Assembly: GCA_025362035.1 (NCBI GenBank)
Contig: JANYIN010000107.1
Coordinates: 1 to 64,000 of the forward strand
From: Gemmatimonadaceae bacterium
GTDB lineage: Bacteria > Gemmatimonadota > Gemmatimonadetes > Gemmatimonadales > Gemmatimonadaceae
DNA: 64,000 nucleotides
Direction: 5' to 3'
Shown here: positions 54,675 through 62,679 of the stretch, in pieces
How the letters are laid out: each line of letters starts with the position of its first letter
How positions within the stretch are numbered: position 1 is the first letter of the stretch
Made by a program: the position numbers and the translations under genes
The notes under the pieces: generated by a model
The model's input: the letters and a program-made list of their open reading frames with translations, nothing else
The model's database searches: none
Told to the model about the DNA's origin: nothing

Positions 54675-55923
54675 TCGCGGCCGGATCGATGACGCCGGAC
54701 ATGCCGACCGGCATGTCGGTGTAGATCACGACGGCGCGTCCGGCGATGATGCGCGGGAAAACGGAGATGGTCCGTCCGGCCGGACTGAATGTCGCGCCGC
54801 CTGCCGCTTCACTATGCTCGACGGTGCCGGTACGCTTCGACGTGGCTCGGATCATCGCGTCGGAAAATGCTGCTGCCTGCAGCGACGAATCCCACACACT
54901 CGCCCAGACGATTCCACGGCCGGCTGCGTTCTGGACGACGGCGTAGCGGTCGCCATCCCATCCCGTAGCCGCGCGCGCGGCGGTCTGCTCGTCCTTGAGA
55001 TGCTGAAAGAGGAACAGGCGCACGCCGAATTCGCCCATGTCGTTCTGGTACACCAGCGTCGCGCCGCGCGGCTGCGGTAGCGTCAGCACGCTCGGCTCGT
55101 CGACCGTCTTGCCGAAGTAGGCGTCGGTGTGGAGGATCTGTTCGGTGGAGCGCGGGATGTCCGTGAAGACACTGGTTTTCCCGTGTCGCTCCTTGAAGCG
55201 CTGCACGAAGTCCGCGCCGCTCAAGTACGGGAACAGCAGGGACTCCTGGATCACCATGGGCGCCGTGGCAAAGACCGGCATCGAGCTCTGATTCTCGCGG
55301 ATCATTTCGCGAATCCGGTCGCGCCCGCCCACACGCAGCGCGATGTTGTCCGACCCTCCGAGCATAATCGAAAGCTGTTCAAACTGCGCTTGGCCTTCGA
55401 TGACCGCCTGCGCGGCGGTGAGCCGGTCGTTGTCGGACGTCGCGCGCTGGATCGAGTCGAGGTTGACGTACTGGTCCTGCAGCGCGTGCACCAGTTCGTG
55501 GGTGATGGTGATGCCGACGGTCTTCTCGTCGGCGCCCTGTACCACGTACAACACCTTGGCGGCCGGATCGTAGTAACCAATGACCTGCTCGGTGAGCACG
55601 GACAACAGGAACTTTCGCAGGTCGAGCCTCTCCGGCAACAGCCCGAGCAGCTTGAACGCGGTCTCTTCTCCCGCGAGCTCCGCCGCCGGCGACTCCTCGT
55701 TGAATTTCGTCACGAGAAAGTCGCGCACCTGGTCCTTGCCGCGCACTTCGACCTTCGGGCGCTGCTTGAACTTGAGCCCAATGGACGCCTCGATCCGAGG
55801 AATCGCCTCATCCACTTCCCGCGCATAGGGACTATCGCCGACGTCCTTGCGGCATGCGGAAAGCGCCGCGAGGGCGGCGCCAGCGATCACCAGCGCCAGC
55901 CGGCGCCCGTTCACTCGTCCCAT
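54655..55923 (-). CDS. HExxH zinc-metallopeptidase-like lipoprotein
   Basis: Predicted periplasmic lipoprotein, 422 aa from the ATG at 55923. Signal peptide ALVIAGAALAALSAC gives a lipobox LSAC (Cys24). A zincin motif THELVHALQDQ (His142, Glu143, His146) follows the strand VLYVVQGADEKTVGITI; a downstream Glu in VIEGQAQFEQ could be the third ligand. No named family was recognised with certainty, so protease activity is inferred from the motif. The start lies 13 nt inside the 3' end of the upstream AAA+ gene, so the two are coupled. The 3' end overlaps lon by 20 nt. Confidence 0.75.
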   Translation of the reverse strand: MGRVNGRRLALVIAGAALAALSACRKDVGDSPYAREVDEAIPRIEASIGLKFKQRPKVEVRGKDQVRDFLVTKFNEESPAAELAGEETAFKLLGLLPERLDLRKFLLSVLTEQVIGYYDPAAKVLYVVQGADEKTVGITITHELVHALQDQYVNLDSIQRATSDNDRLTAAQAVIEGQAQFEQLSIMLGGSDNIALRVGGRDRIREMIRENQSSMPVFATAPMVIQESLLFPYLSGADFVQRFKERHGKTSVFTDIPRSTEQILHTDAYFGKTVDEPSVLTLPQPRGATLVYQNDMGEFGVRLFLFQHLKDEQTAARAATGWDGDRYAVVQNAAGRGIVWASVWDSSLQAAAFSDAMIRATSKRTGTVEHSEAAGGATFSPAGRTISVFPRIIAGRAVVIYTDMPVGMSGVIDPAAIKVDPR

Positions 55924-57065
55924 TCCACTCTCCGTCCGGTCATCAATCCTACCACGCGGGCGACGTCGTGCCCCCGCACAACGATACCATCGTCCAGCAG
56001 CTGCCGCTCGAGGTCTACGTCCAGCGCAGCCCGTGACGCGCGTGACGGCTCCGCACCCAACGGCGGTGGGGGCGCAGGGCTTTCGGAGTGTGGCAGCGAT
56101 GGTCCCACGAACGCCGCTTCGAGCTCCGCGCCCAGCCGCTCGAGTGCAGCCAATCCCCCGCGTGCCATTCCCCTGATCTCTTCGCCCTCGTCTCTGCGGT
56201 AGCCACTCGATGCACTGCGCCGTTGCGCGTCTCGCTGCGCGTCGCGCTCCAGCATTCGTCGGCGCGCGATCAACGTCTCCGCCCGCTGAGTGTATTCGGC
56301 GGTGGCCTGCGTGTGCGCACAGGCTTCGTCGAGCGCGTCGATGGCCTTGTCGGGCCGGCGCCGGTCGGGCACCCAGAGATCCGTCAGTTCGATCGACGCG
56401 CGCACAGCCGCGTCGGTAATGACCACGTTGTGATGGCGCGAGAGTGACGGCACGCGTGTACGAAGAATCTCGAGGGTTTCGTCGGGCGACAGTTCCCGAA
56501 CGGCGATCTTCTGAAAGCGGCGCTCGAGCGCCGGGTCGCCAAGGATCCACCGCTCGTATTCCTCGTCGGTCGTGGCGCCGAGCAAACGGAATTCCCCGCG
56601 CGCCAGCGCGGGCTTGAGCATGTTCGCGGCGTCCATGGCCGAACCGCTTGCACTTCCCTGTCCGATGAGGTTGTGCATTTCATCGACGAAGAGCAGCACG
56701 TCGCCGGCCGCGCTGGTCTCGCTGATGAGCGCGCGCAGGCGCTCCTCGTACTGTCCGCGATAGGTCGTGCCCGCCAGCAGCCCGATTGCGTCGAGCGACA
56801 ACAGCCTCAGGTCGCGCATCGCCAGGGGCACACGCCCCTCCGCGATACGCAGTGCCAGCCCTTCCGCAATGGCCGTCTTGCCAACGCCCGCCTGACCAAC
56901 GAGCGCGGGGTTGTTCTTCCCCTGTCGCAGCAGAATGTCGATGGTGCGCGCGATCTCCTCATCCCGGCAGCGGACGATCTCCAAGCGGCCAGCGCGTGCG
57001 TCGGCGGTGAGATCTCGCGTGAAGCGATTCAGCGCTTGCGTGTCGGAGTGCAAGGAGTCGGTCAT
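55911..57065 (-). CDS. ClpA/ClpB D1-like single-ring AAA+ ATPase
   Basis: 384 aa from the ATG at 57065. Sequence follows the first ATPase ring (D1) of ClpA/ClpC/ClpB: GRLEIVRCRDEEIARTIDIL, Walker A GQAGVGKTA (57-65), YRGQYEERLRALI, Walker B LLFVDEMHNLIGQG, sensor LLGATTDEEYERWI and Arg-finger DPALERRFQKI. A shortened helical M-like segment follows (about 275-345), and the protein ends at VVGLMTGRRVEWDE, which is where the second ring would begin. There is no D2 ring, no N-terminal Clp repeat and no ClpP-binding loop. The 3' end overlaps the HExxH lipoprotein gene by 13 nt. An unfoldase or remodelling role is inferred. Confidence 0.8.
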   Translation of the reverse strand: MTDSLHSDTQALNRFTRDLTADARAGRLEIVRCRDEEIARTIDILLRQGKNNPALVGQAGVGKTAIAEGLALRIAEGRVPLAMRDLRLLSLDAIGLLAGTTYRGQYEERLRALISETSAAGDVLLFVDEMHNLIGQGSASGSAMDAANMLKPALARGEFRLLGATTDEEYERWILGDPALERRFQKIAVRELSPDETLEILRTRVPSLSRHHNVVITDAAVRASIELTDLWVPDRRRPDKAIDALDEACAHTQATAEYTQRAETLIARRRMLERDAQRDAQRRSASSGYRRDEGEEIRGMARGGLAALERLGAELEAAFVGPSLPHSESPAPPPPLGAEPSRASRAALDVDLERQLLDDGIVVRGHDVARVVGLMTGRRVEWDE

Positions 57066-57166
57066 GAGGTCGATGAAGATACCATACGCAGGGATCGTAC
57101 GGTGCGCGGACGCGGAAGATTCGGCGGGCGCGACCGGCACGTCGGGACGAACTGCGTACGCCGGTG

Positions 57167-58024
57167 CTACATCACCGGGAAGACCCTACCCAACAGCGCA
57201 TCGCCCCAGACCAGCATGATCACGGCCGAGGGGGCGAGGAAGACGCCGAACGGGACCAGCGGCAATTGCAAGGGGGCGGTCTCGTCGCCACCCAGCGCAA
57301 GCTCCGTCTGCTGCGTCACGCGGCCACGACGCACGAGCGCGATGGGATAGACGACCGCCAGGAAAACCACGGCACCGATCGCGGCGGCCAGGAACACCGT
57401 CGCGAACGCGCGCGACGGTCCGAGTGCCGCGCCGACGAACGCCATGAGCGTCATGTCGCCCATGCCCATCGCCTCCTTCTTCAAAGCGGCCTCTCCCAGC
57501 CAGCCGATCACGGAAATGAGCCCGGCACCAGCGCATGCGCCGAGCAACGCGTCATAAGGTCCCGCAAAGAATGGCGACGCACCGATGAACGTGGCCGCGA
57601 AGGCGGTCGCGAGCGTCCAGACCAGGCCGGTGACCGTGAACCCGTCAGGAATGAGGTAGTGTTTCAGGTCCGTGATCGCGACGCCGCCCAGCAAGGTGAG
57701 GAACACCGCCAGGCGCACCGCGGCGAAGGTCGGACCCAGCTCCGCGACGCACACAGCCCACACGACGCCCGTGAAGATCTCCACCAGCGGGTAGATGGCG
57801 GAGATGGGTTCGTCACAGCACCGACAACGCGCGCGCAGCACGAGCCAGCTGAACAACGGAATGTTCTCGAACCAGGCGAGCTGGTGTCCGCAGTGCGGGC
57901 AACGCGATCGCGGACGCACGACGCTCATGTCGCGCGGCCACCGTGCGACGCAGACATTCAGGAACGATCCCGCGCACAAGCCGACGAGAAACGCGTAGAT
58001 GGTGGCGACAGCAGAGAGAGTCAC
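57167..58024 (-). CDS. Prepilin peptidase/N-methyltransferase (type IV leader peptidase)
   Basis: Inner-membrane aspartic protease that cleaves and N-methylates prepilins and pseudopilins. 285 aa. The zinc-binding Cys pairs of the methylase loop are present (C42PHC45 and C67RCC70). Catalytic Asp residues are in ITDLKHYLIPD and GMGDMTLM. About eight membrane helices. No pilin or secretion genes are in the window, so its targets are elsewhere. It overlaps the TrmH-type methyltransferase gene by 4 nt and is followed after 101 nt by the Clp-like gene. Confidence 0.95.
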   Translation of the reverse strand: MTLSAVATIYAFLVGLCAGSFLNVCVARWPRDMSVVRPRSRCPHCGHQLAWFENIPLFSWLVLRARCRCCDEPISAIYPLVEIFTGVVWAVCVAELGPTFAAVRLAVFLTLLGGVAITDLKHYLIPDGFTVTGLVWTLATAFAATFIGASPFFAGPYDALLGACAGAGLISVIGWLGEAALKKEAMGMGDMTLMAFVGAALGPSRAFATVFLAAAIGAVVFLAVVYPIALVRRGRVTQQTELALGGDETAPLQLPLVPFGVFLAPSAVIMLVWGDALLGRVFPVM

Positions 58025-58779
58025 AAGCGAAGCTGATAGAGAAAAATGCCGGTTGCAACGGCCACGTTGAGTGATTCCACCATCGAGCCGATCGGTAGCG
58101 CAACGAGCTGGTCGATCCTGGCTCGCACGTCCACGGAAAGACCCGCGCCCTCGTTTCCGACCACGAGCGCCAGTCTCGCCGGCGGCCCGAGCGTGTCGAG
58201 CGACGCTCCCGCGGCATCAGCGCCCCACATTGCCACGCCTTCCCGGGTCCGGAACTCGTCAATTTCCTCCCACGTCGTGGGCATGACCGGGAAATGGAAG
58301 CTGGCTCCCATCGCGCTACGGACGACCTTGGCATTCCAGAGGTCAACCGTACCGGGCAGGGCCAGCACGGCGGAGGCGCCGAGCGCGGCCGCTGTTCTAA
58401 GGATGGTGCCGACGTTGCCCGGGTCCTGGACCGCATCGAGGACAACGATCCGTACGCTGCTCCCGAGCACGAGCGTGCCGAGCGTCAGCGCCGGTGCCTC
58501 CGCCACGGCCAGGACTCCCTGCGGCGACTCCGTCTCGGCTGCGCTTGCAAATGCGAGAGGCGGAAGTCGAACCAACTCCACACCGGAGGCCTCGAGTGTG
58601 GCGATCAACGCGGCGCCCCGGGGAGCATCGGCAAGCTGCGGCGCGATGAGCACGCCACGCACCCGCATCGGGGACCGTAGCAACTCTTCAACGGCGCGAA
58701 CCCCTTCGGCTGTAAAGAGGTGTTCTCGCTCGCGCGCCTTCCGGCGGCGCAGGTCGCGTGCTAAGGTAAGCAGCTTCAA
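58021..58779 (-). CDS. TrmH/SpoU-family RNA 2'-O-methyltransferase (RlmB-like)
   Basis: SAM-dependent RNA ribose methyltransferase, 252 aa, TTG start. N-terminal substrate-binding part REREHLFTAEGVRAVEELL, then the SPOUT knot with DAVQDPGNVGTILRTAAALG (motif 1), LALVVGNEGAGLS (motif 2) and LPIGSMVESLNVAVATGIFL (motif 3). Target could be 23S rRNA (RlmB-like) or tRNA; sequence alone does not decide. Overlaps the prepilin peptidase gene by ATGA. Confidence 0.93.
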   Translation of the reverse strand: MKLLTLARDLRRRKAREREHLFTAEGVRAVEELLRSPMRVRGVLIAPQLADAPRGAALIATLEASGVELVRLPPLAFASAAETESPQGVLAVAEAPALTLGTLVLGSSVRIVVLDAVQDPGNVGTILRTAAALGASAVLALPGTVDLWNAKVVRSAMGASFHFPVMPTTWEEIDEFRTREGVAMWGADAAGASLDTLGPPARLALVVGNEGAGLSVDVRARIDQLVALPIGSMVESLNVAVATGIFLYQLRL

Positions 58780-58851
58780 TGTGTTAGGATTGCGACCAGC
58801 GCGGGAATGGGTCTTGCTACCCAGCCAGCGTCCGCTTCCAAGAGAGAAAAC

Positions 58852-59658
58852 ATGAATCGTTTCCTGGCCGCGTCAGCGCTGACGGTAACCTTGACGGCCT
58901 GCGGTGTCTCGACGCAACAAGAAGTGCAGATGGGCGCGGACTATTCCGCGCAGATCAATCAACAGCTGCCGATCGTCAGTGACCCGGAGCTCAATCGCTA
59001 CATAAACGTGCTGGGTGACTCCATCGCTCGCCTGACGTCGCGGACCGACATCCCGCAGTGGCACTTCTACATTGTGGATAGCAAGGAAGTGAATGCGTTC
59101 GCGGTCCCTGGCGGATATGTCTACGTGAATCGCGGACTCATCGAGCGCGCGGTAAAGATGGACCAGCTTGCCGGCGTGCTCGGCCACGAGATCGGGCACG
59201 TCGTGCGCCGGCATTCGATCAAGCAAATGGAGCAGCAGCAGGGCGCAAACCTGGGGCTCACTCTTGGTTGCATCCTCACCAACGCCTGCAACAGCCAGGC
59301 GGCGCAGGCGGGCATCCAGGTGGTGGGAACGGCGGTGTTCTCCAAGTTCAGCCGACAGGACGAAACGGAGGCCGACGAGGAGGGAGTGCGGAACGTCATC
59401 CGCGCAGGCATCAGCCCGAACGGCATTCCCGAGATGTTCCAGATCCTGATCAACGAACGGACGTCCAATCCGTCGGCGGTAGATGCGTGGTTCGCGACCC
59501 ACCCACTGGAGGAAGCGCGCATCGCCGACGTACAGGGCCTGATCGGGACGTATGATCCGGCTGTGCTTCGTTCGTTGAGCACCGATTCGCGAAACTTTCA
59601 TACCTTCAAGTCGCGCGTGATGGCCCTCCCCCCGTCTCCGAGGCCAAGAGGAACCTGA
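58852..59658 (+). CDS. M48-family metallopeptidase lipoprotein (BepA/LoiP-like)
   Basis: Zinc peptidase acting in the periplasm, 268 aa from the ATG at 58852, preceded by AGAGAGA. Lipobox LTAC (Cys17). M48 pattern: NAFAVPGGYVYVNRGLIE, catalytic H112EIGH116 in LAGVLGHEIGHVVRRHSIKQ, and the third ligand in DETEADEEGVRNVI. Short compared with BepA because the C-terminal TPR region is absent; LoiP/YggG is the closer type. Likely role is outer-membrane protein quality control. Its stop overlaps the presumed start of thiD. Confidence 0.93.
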   Translation: MNRFLAASALTVTLTACGVSTQQEVQMGADYSAQINQQLPIVSDPELNRYINVLGDSIARLTSRTDIPQWHFYIVDSKEVNAFAVPGGYVYVNRGLIERAVKMDQLAGVLGHEIGHVVRRHSIKQMEQQQGANLGLTLGCILTNACNSQAAQAGIQVVGTAVFSKFSRQDETEADEEGVRNVIRAGISPNGIPEMFQILINERTSNPSAVDAWFATHPLEEARIADVQGLIGTYDPAVLRSLSTDSRNFHTFKSRVMALPPSPRPRGT

Positions 59659-60470
59659 CGCGCACGCACAGGCTGATCGCGCTAACGATTGCCGGATCGG
59701 ATTCCGGAGGAGGTGCCGGAATCCAGGCCGACTTGATCACGTTCGCGCGATTCGGTCTCTTCGGCACTTCGGCCGTCACTGCCGTCACCGCACAGAACAC
59801 AACGGGGGTGCGCGCGTGGGAGCGCGTGTCCCCGTCGCTCGTCCGAGCGCAGATCGACGCCGTGGCAGAGGACCTTCGCCCTGCGACCGTGAAGAGCGGT
59901 ATGCTCGGCGACGAGGGGGTCGTGTACGCCGTAGCCGAGGGGATCCGGGCGCATGCGTTGTCGCCGTATGTTCTCGATCCGGTCATAGTCGCCACATCCG
60001 GAGATCCCCTGCTTGCATTGGGCGCGGTTCAGGCCATCGTGCGCGAGCTGATTCCGCTTGCGGCGCTCGTCACGCCGAACCTGGACGAGGCGTCGCTGTT
60101 GCTCGGACGCAGCGTCCACGATGTGGAAAGCATGGAAGCCGCCGCCCGAGCGCTGGTCGGCGTGCTGGGGGCGCGTGCCGCGCTGGTGAAGGGCGGTCAC
60201 TTGCAGGGGAACGCGCTCGTAGATGTTCTATTCGACGGGCGTGAGCTTACCCGATTCGAGCATCCGCGCATCGTCACCGGCAACACGCACGGCACAGGAT
60301 GCACGCTGTCAGCGGCGATTGCCGCGCGCCTCGCGCTGGGGGACTCGCTCGGAAAGGCGGTCGATGCCGCACTGACGTTCGTCCGGCGCGCGATCGAGCA
60401 CGCTCCCGGACTCGGGCACGGTCACGGTCCGCTCGATCACCTGGTCGATGCGGACGGCAGCCGGGCCTAG
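59655..60470 (+). CDS. thiD: Hydroxymethylpyrimidine/phosphomethylpyrimidine kinase
   Basis: Phosphorylates HMP and HMP-P in thiamine synthesis. 271 aa if started at CTG 59655, matching the usual ThiD length. Conserved N-terminus LTIAGSDSGGGAGIQADL, middle VKSGMLGDEGV and YVLDPVIVATSGDPLL, and C-terminal GNTHGTGCTLSAAIA are all present. No ATG, GTG or TTG occurs in frame before the GSDSGGG motif; the first in-frame TTG (59733) would delete it. CTG at 59655 (overlapping the M48 stop as CTGA) or at 59673 is therefore the likely start. No TPP riboswitch was recognised upstream and no other thi gene is present. Confidence 0.93.
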   Translation: MTRTHRLIALTIAGSDSGGGAGIQADLITFARFGLFGTSAVTAVTAQNTTGVRAWERVSPSLVRAQIDAVAEDLRPATVKSGMLGDEGVVYAVAEGIRAHALSPYVLDPVIVATSGDPLLALGAVQAIVRELIPLAALVTPNLDEASLLLGRSVHDVESMEAAARALVGVLGARAALVKGGHLQGNALVDVLFDGRELTRFEHPRIVTGNTHGTGCTLSAAIAARLALGDSLGKAVDAALTFVRRAIEHAPGLGHGHGPLDHLVDADGSRA

Positions 60471-60488
60471 CTGAGTGGCCCCGAAGGG

Positions 60489-61388
60489 TTAGCCAGCGTC
60501 TGACTGCAGCGCCGACCCGAACCCTTCACGAAGCCCGTCGGCCGTACGTGGGTCCGGCAGGGCTCCCACAAACCGCTCAACCAGTGCCTCGAATTGTGCG
60601 GCCACCGTTTTGGTGGTGCCGAGTACGTCCACGTGCGACAGGGGCTGCGACGACATTCCAGCTGCGAGATTCGTGATGCAGCTGATCCCCACGACGCGTA
60701 TTCCGAGGGCCCGCGCAACGACGACCTCGGGAACGGTGGACATGCCGACAGCGTCCGCTCCGAAGGCGGCGAGCATCCGAATTTCGGCGGGCGTCTCGTA
60801 TGAAGGACCGGGCAGGCCGGCATACACGCCCTCCTGCAGCGAAATGCCGAGCGCGCCGGCATGCGTACGCACCTGGTCTCCGAGCTCCTTGTCGTAGGGC
60901 TCACTCATGTCGGGAAATCGGAAGTCGCCCGTCTCTTGCGCGCCGATGAGCGGATTCCGGAACATGAGATTGAGATGATCGCGGATCAGCATGAGATCGC
61001 CCGCGCGCAAGGTCCGCCGAATACCGCCCGCCGCATTCGAGACTAACAGCGTCCGCACTCCGAGCGCGTGCAGCACGCGCACGGGGAATCCAGCCAGCAT
61101 CGCGGAATGTCCCTCGTACATGTGAAACCGTCCAGCGAGCGCCAGTACGGGTGCACCAGCGAGCACGCCGCTGATGAGCGCTCCAGCGTGTCCGGCAATG
61201 GTGGCAGATGGGAATCCAGGCACCTGCGCAAATCCCAGCGTGATGGGATGCGCGATCCGGGACGCCAGACCTCCAAGGCCGGAACCGAGAATGATGCCGG
61301 CGACGGGCGACGCCGGGTCAATTCGAGCGCGAATCGCCCGGGCAGCCCGCACGGCAGCGTCGGCACCGTATGGAGATGCACCGTTCAC
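60489..61388 (-). CDS. punA: Purine-nucleoside phosphorylase (trimeric PNP-I type)
   Basis: Converts inosine/guanosine plus phosphate to base and ribose-1-phosphate. 299 aa from GTG. Motifs: GIILGSGLGGLASRI (phosphate loop), LAGRFHMYEGHSA, LLVSNAAGGI, GPSYETPAEIRML and MSTVPEVVVARALGIRVVGI, typical of the trimeric PNP family rather than DeoD. GTG overlaps the add stop (GTGA). Last gene of the purine salvage operon. It converges on thiD with 18 nt between. Confidence 0.96.
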   Translation of the reverse strand: MNGASPYGADAAVRAARAIRARIDPASPVAGIILGSGLGGLASRIAHPITLGFAQVPGFPSATIAGHAGALISGVLAGAPVLALAGRFHMYEGHSAMLAGFPVRVLHALGVRTLLVSNAAGGIRRTLRAGDLMLIRDHLNLMFRNPLIGAQETGDFRFPDMSEPYDKELGDQVRTHAGALGISLQEGVYAGLPGPSYETPAEIRMLAAFGADAVGMSTVPEVVVARALGIRVVGISCITNLAAGMSSQPLSHVDVLGTTKTVAAQFEALVERFVGALPDPRTADGLREGFGSALQSDAG

Positions 61389-62428
61389 GGGGCAGCGTTC
61401 CCGAGCCGCGCGATCTCGCGCTGCGCTTCTGCCACGAGGCGCATGCGGTCGCCATACGGAAGAAAGCAGCTCTCGAAGCCATTGAGCGCCACGCGCGAGA
61501 GTTCGTCGAACGTGAAGTCGAGTGATTCCGCGGCGTGCATGTACTCGTCGGTCAATGTCACGCCGCTCATCAAGCGATTGTCCGTATTCAGAATGACGTT
61601 CAATCCACGGTCGTAGTACTCACGGAAGGGATGCGCCTCGTAGGACGATGTCGCGTGCGTCTGAACGTTGCTGGTGAGACAGATTTCGAGTGCGATCCGT
61701 CGATCGTTGCAGAAGTCGGTGAGTGAAACGTCTTCGATGAGACGCGTTGCATGGCCCAGGCGATGCGCGCCACACACATGCACCGCCTCTCGCACGGACT
61801 CGGCGCCGTCGCCCTCACCGGCGTGACAGGTGCACGGAAGATCGTGCGTGCGCGCGATCTCGAACGCCTTCCGGTGCGCCTTGGCGGGATTACCGAACTC
61901 GCCTCCGGCCAGATCGAAGCCCACTACCCCACGATGACGGTACGCGACCGCAAGCTCCGCAAGTTCCTGGGACACGCTCGGCGCCATGTTTCGAATGGCG
62001 CAGACAATGACGCGGCCGATGATGCCGTGATCGGCCTGGGCCCGAGCGAGCCCGCGAAGCGGCGCTTCCACGGCCTGCTCGAGGGACAGCCCTTCGCGCA
62101 CGTTGAGCACCGGCGCGTAGCGCACTTCGATGTAGCGTACGCCGTCGTGCGCCGAGTCTTCTGCGAGTTCGTACGCGATGCGCTCCAGCGCGCGCTCATC
62201 CTGCATTACGGAGAGCGTGATCGCGAAGCGTTCCAGGTAGTCCTCCAGGTTGCGCGCGTCATCCACGATCATGTATTCGCGCAGCGACTCGACATCGGCG
62301 GTCGGCATCGGCTTGTCGAATTCGCGCGCGAGGTCGAGCATCGTGCCCGGGCGAACGGAGCCGTCGAGATGACAGTGCAATTCCGCCTTCGGCAGGCGGC
62401 GTAGTAGTTCACGCGATATGGGAGGCAT
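61385..62428 (-). CDS. add: Adenosine deaminase
   Basis: Zinc enzyme converting adenosine to inosine. 347 aa. Zinc and catalytic motifs are intact: KAELHCHLDGSVRP, CHAGEGDGAES, HRLGHATRL, LEICLTSNVQT and LNTDNRLMSG. The TDNRLMSG variant in place of TDDP is seen in other bacterial adenosine deaminases and may be compatible with adenine-type substrates, but adenosine fits the operon. Overlaps punA downstream (GTGA) and the small unknown gene upstream (ATGA). Confidence 0.95.
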   Translation of the reverse strand: MPPISRELLRRLPKAELHCHLDGSVRPGTMLDLAREFDKPMPTADVESLREYMIVDDARNLEDYLERFAITLSVMQDERALERIAYELAEDSAHDGVRYIEVRYAPVLNVREGLSLEQAVEAPLRGLARAQADHGIIGRVIVCAIRNMAPSVSQELAELAVAYRHRGVVGFDLAGGEFGNPAKAHRKAFEIARTHDLPCTCHAGEGDGAESVREAVHVCGAHRLGHATRLIEDVSLTDFCNDRRIALEICLTSNVQTHATSSYEAHPFREYYDRGLNVILNTDNRLMSGVTLTDEYMHAAESLDFTFDELSRVALNGFESCFLPYGDRMRLVAEAQREIARLGNAAP

Positions 62429-62679
62429 CAGGCGTCGAACTGGGCCGCCGGGTCCGCCGTGTCACGAGCGCGGTTTTGGACGAGGCGGAACAGCGCACCG
62501 TTGAACAACGGCGTGTCGGAGGCAACGGGCAGTCCGCGACTGTCCGTGATCACGAGCGAGCCGTCGGCGACCGCCGCGGCATCGGACGGAGAATGCACGG
62601 ACACCGCGTCGATCGCGACACCGCCCGCCGGCGCATCGAGCCCACGACCATTCACGAACACACGCACTGTGTCACTCAT
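62428..62679 (-). CDS. Small hypothetical protein in the purine salvage operon
   Basis: 83 aa from the ATG at 62679, no signal peptide, acidic (C-terminus DTADPAAQFDA). The pattern VRVFVNGRGLDAPAGGVAID followed by short strands (DGSLVITDSRGLPVASD) recalls a beta-grasp (ThiS/MoaD-like) fold, but there is no terminal Gly-Gly and no Cys, so it is not a sulfur carrier. I do not recognise a family. It overlaps add by ATGA and the 5'-nucleotidase gene by 8 nt, so it is translated as part of the operon. Confidence 0.65.
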   Translation of the reverse strand: MSDTVRVFVNGRGLDAPAGGVAIDAVSVHSPSDAAAVADGSLVITDSRGLPVASDTPLFNGALFRLVQNRARDTADPAAQFDA

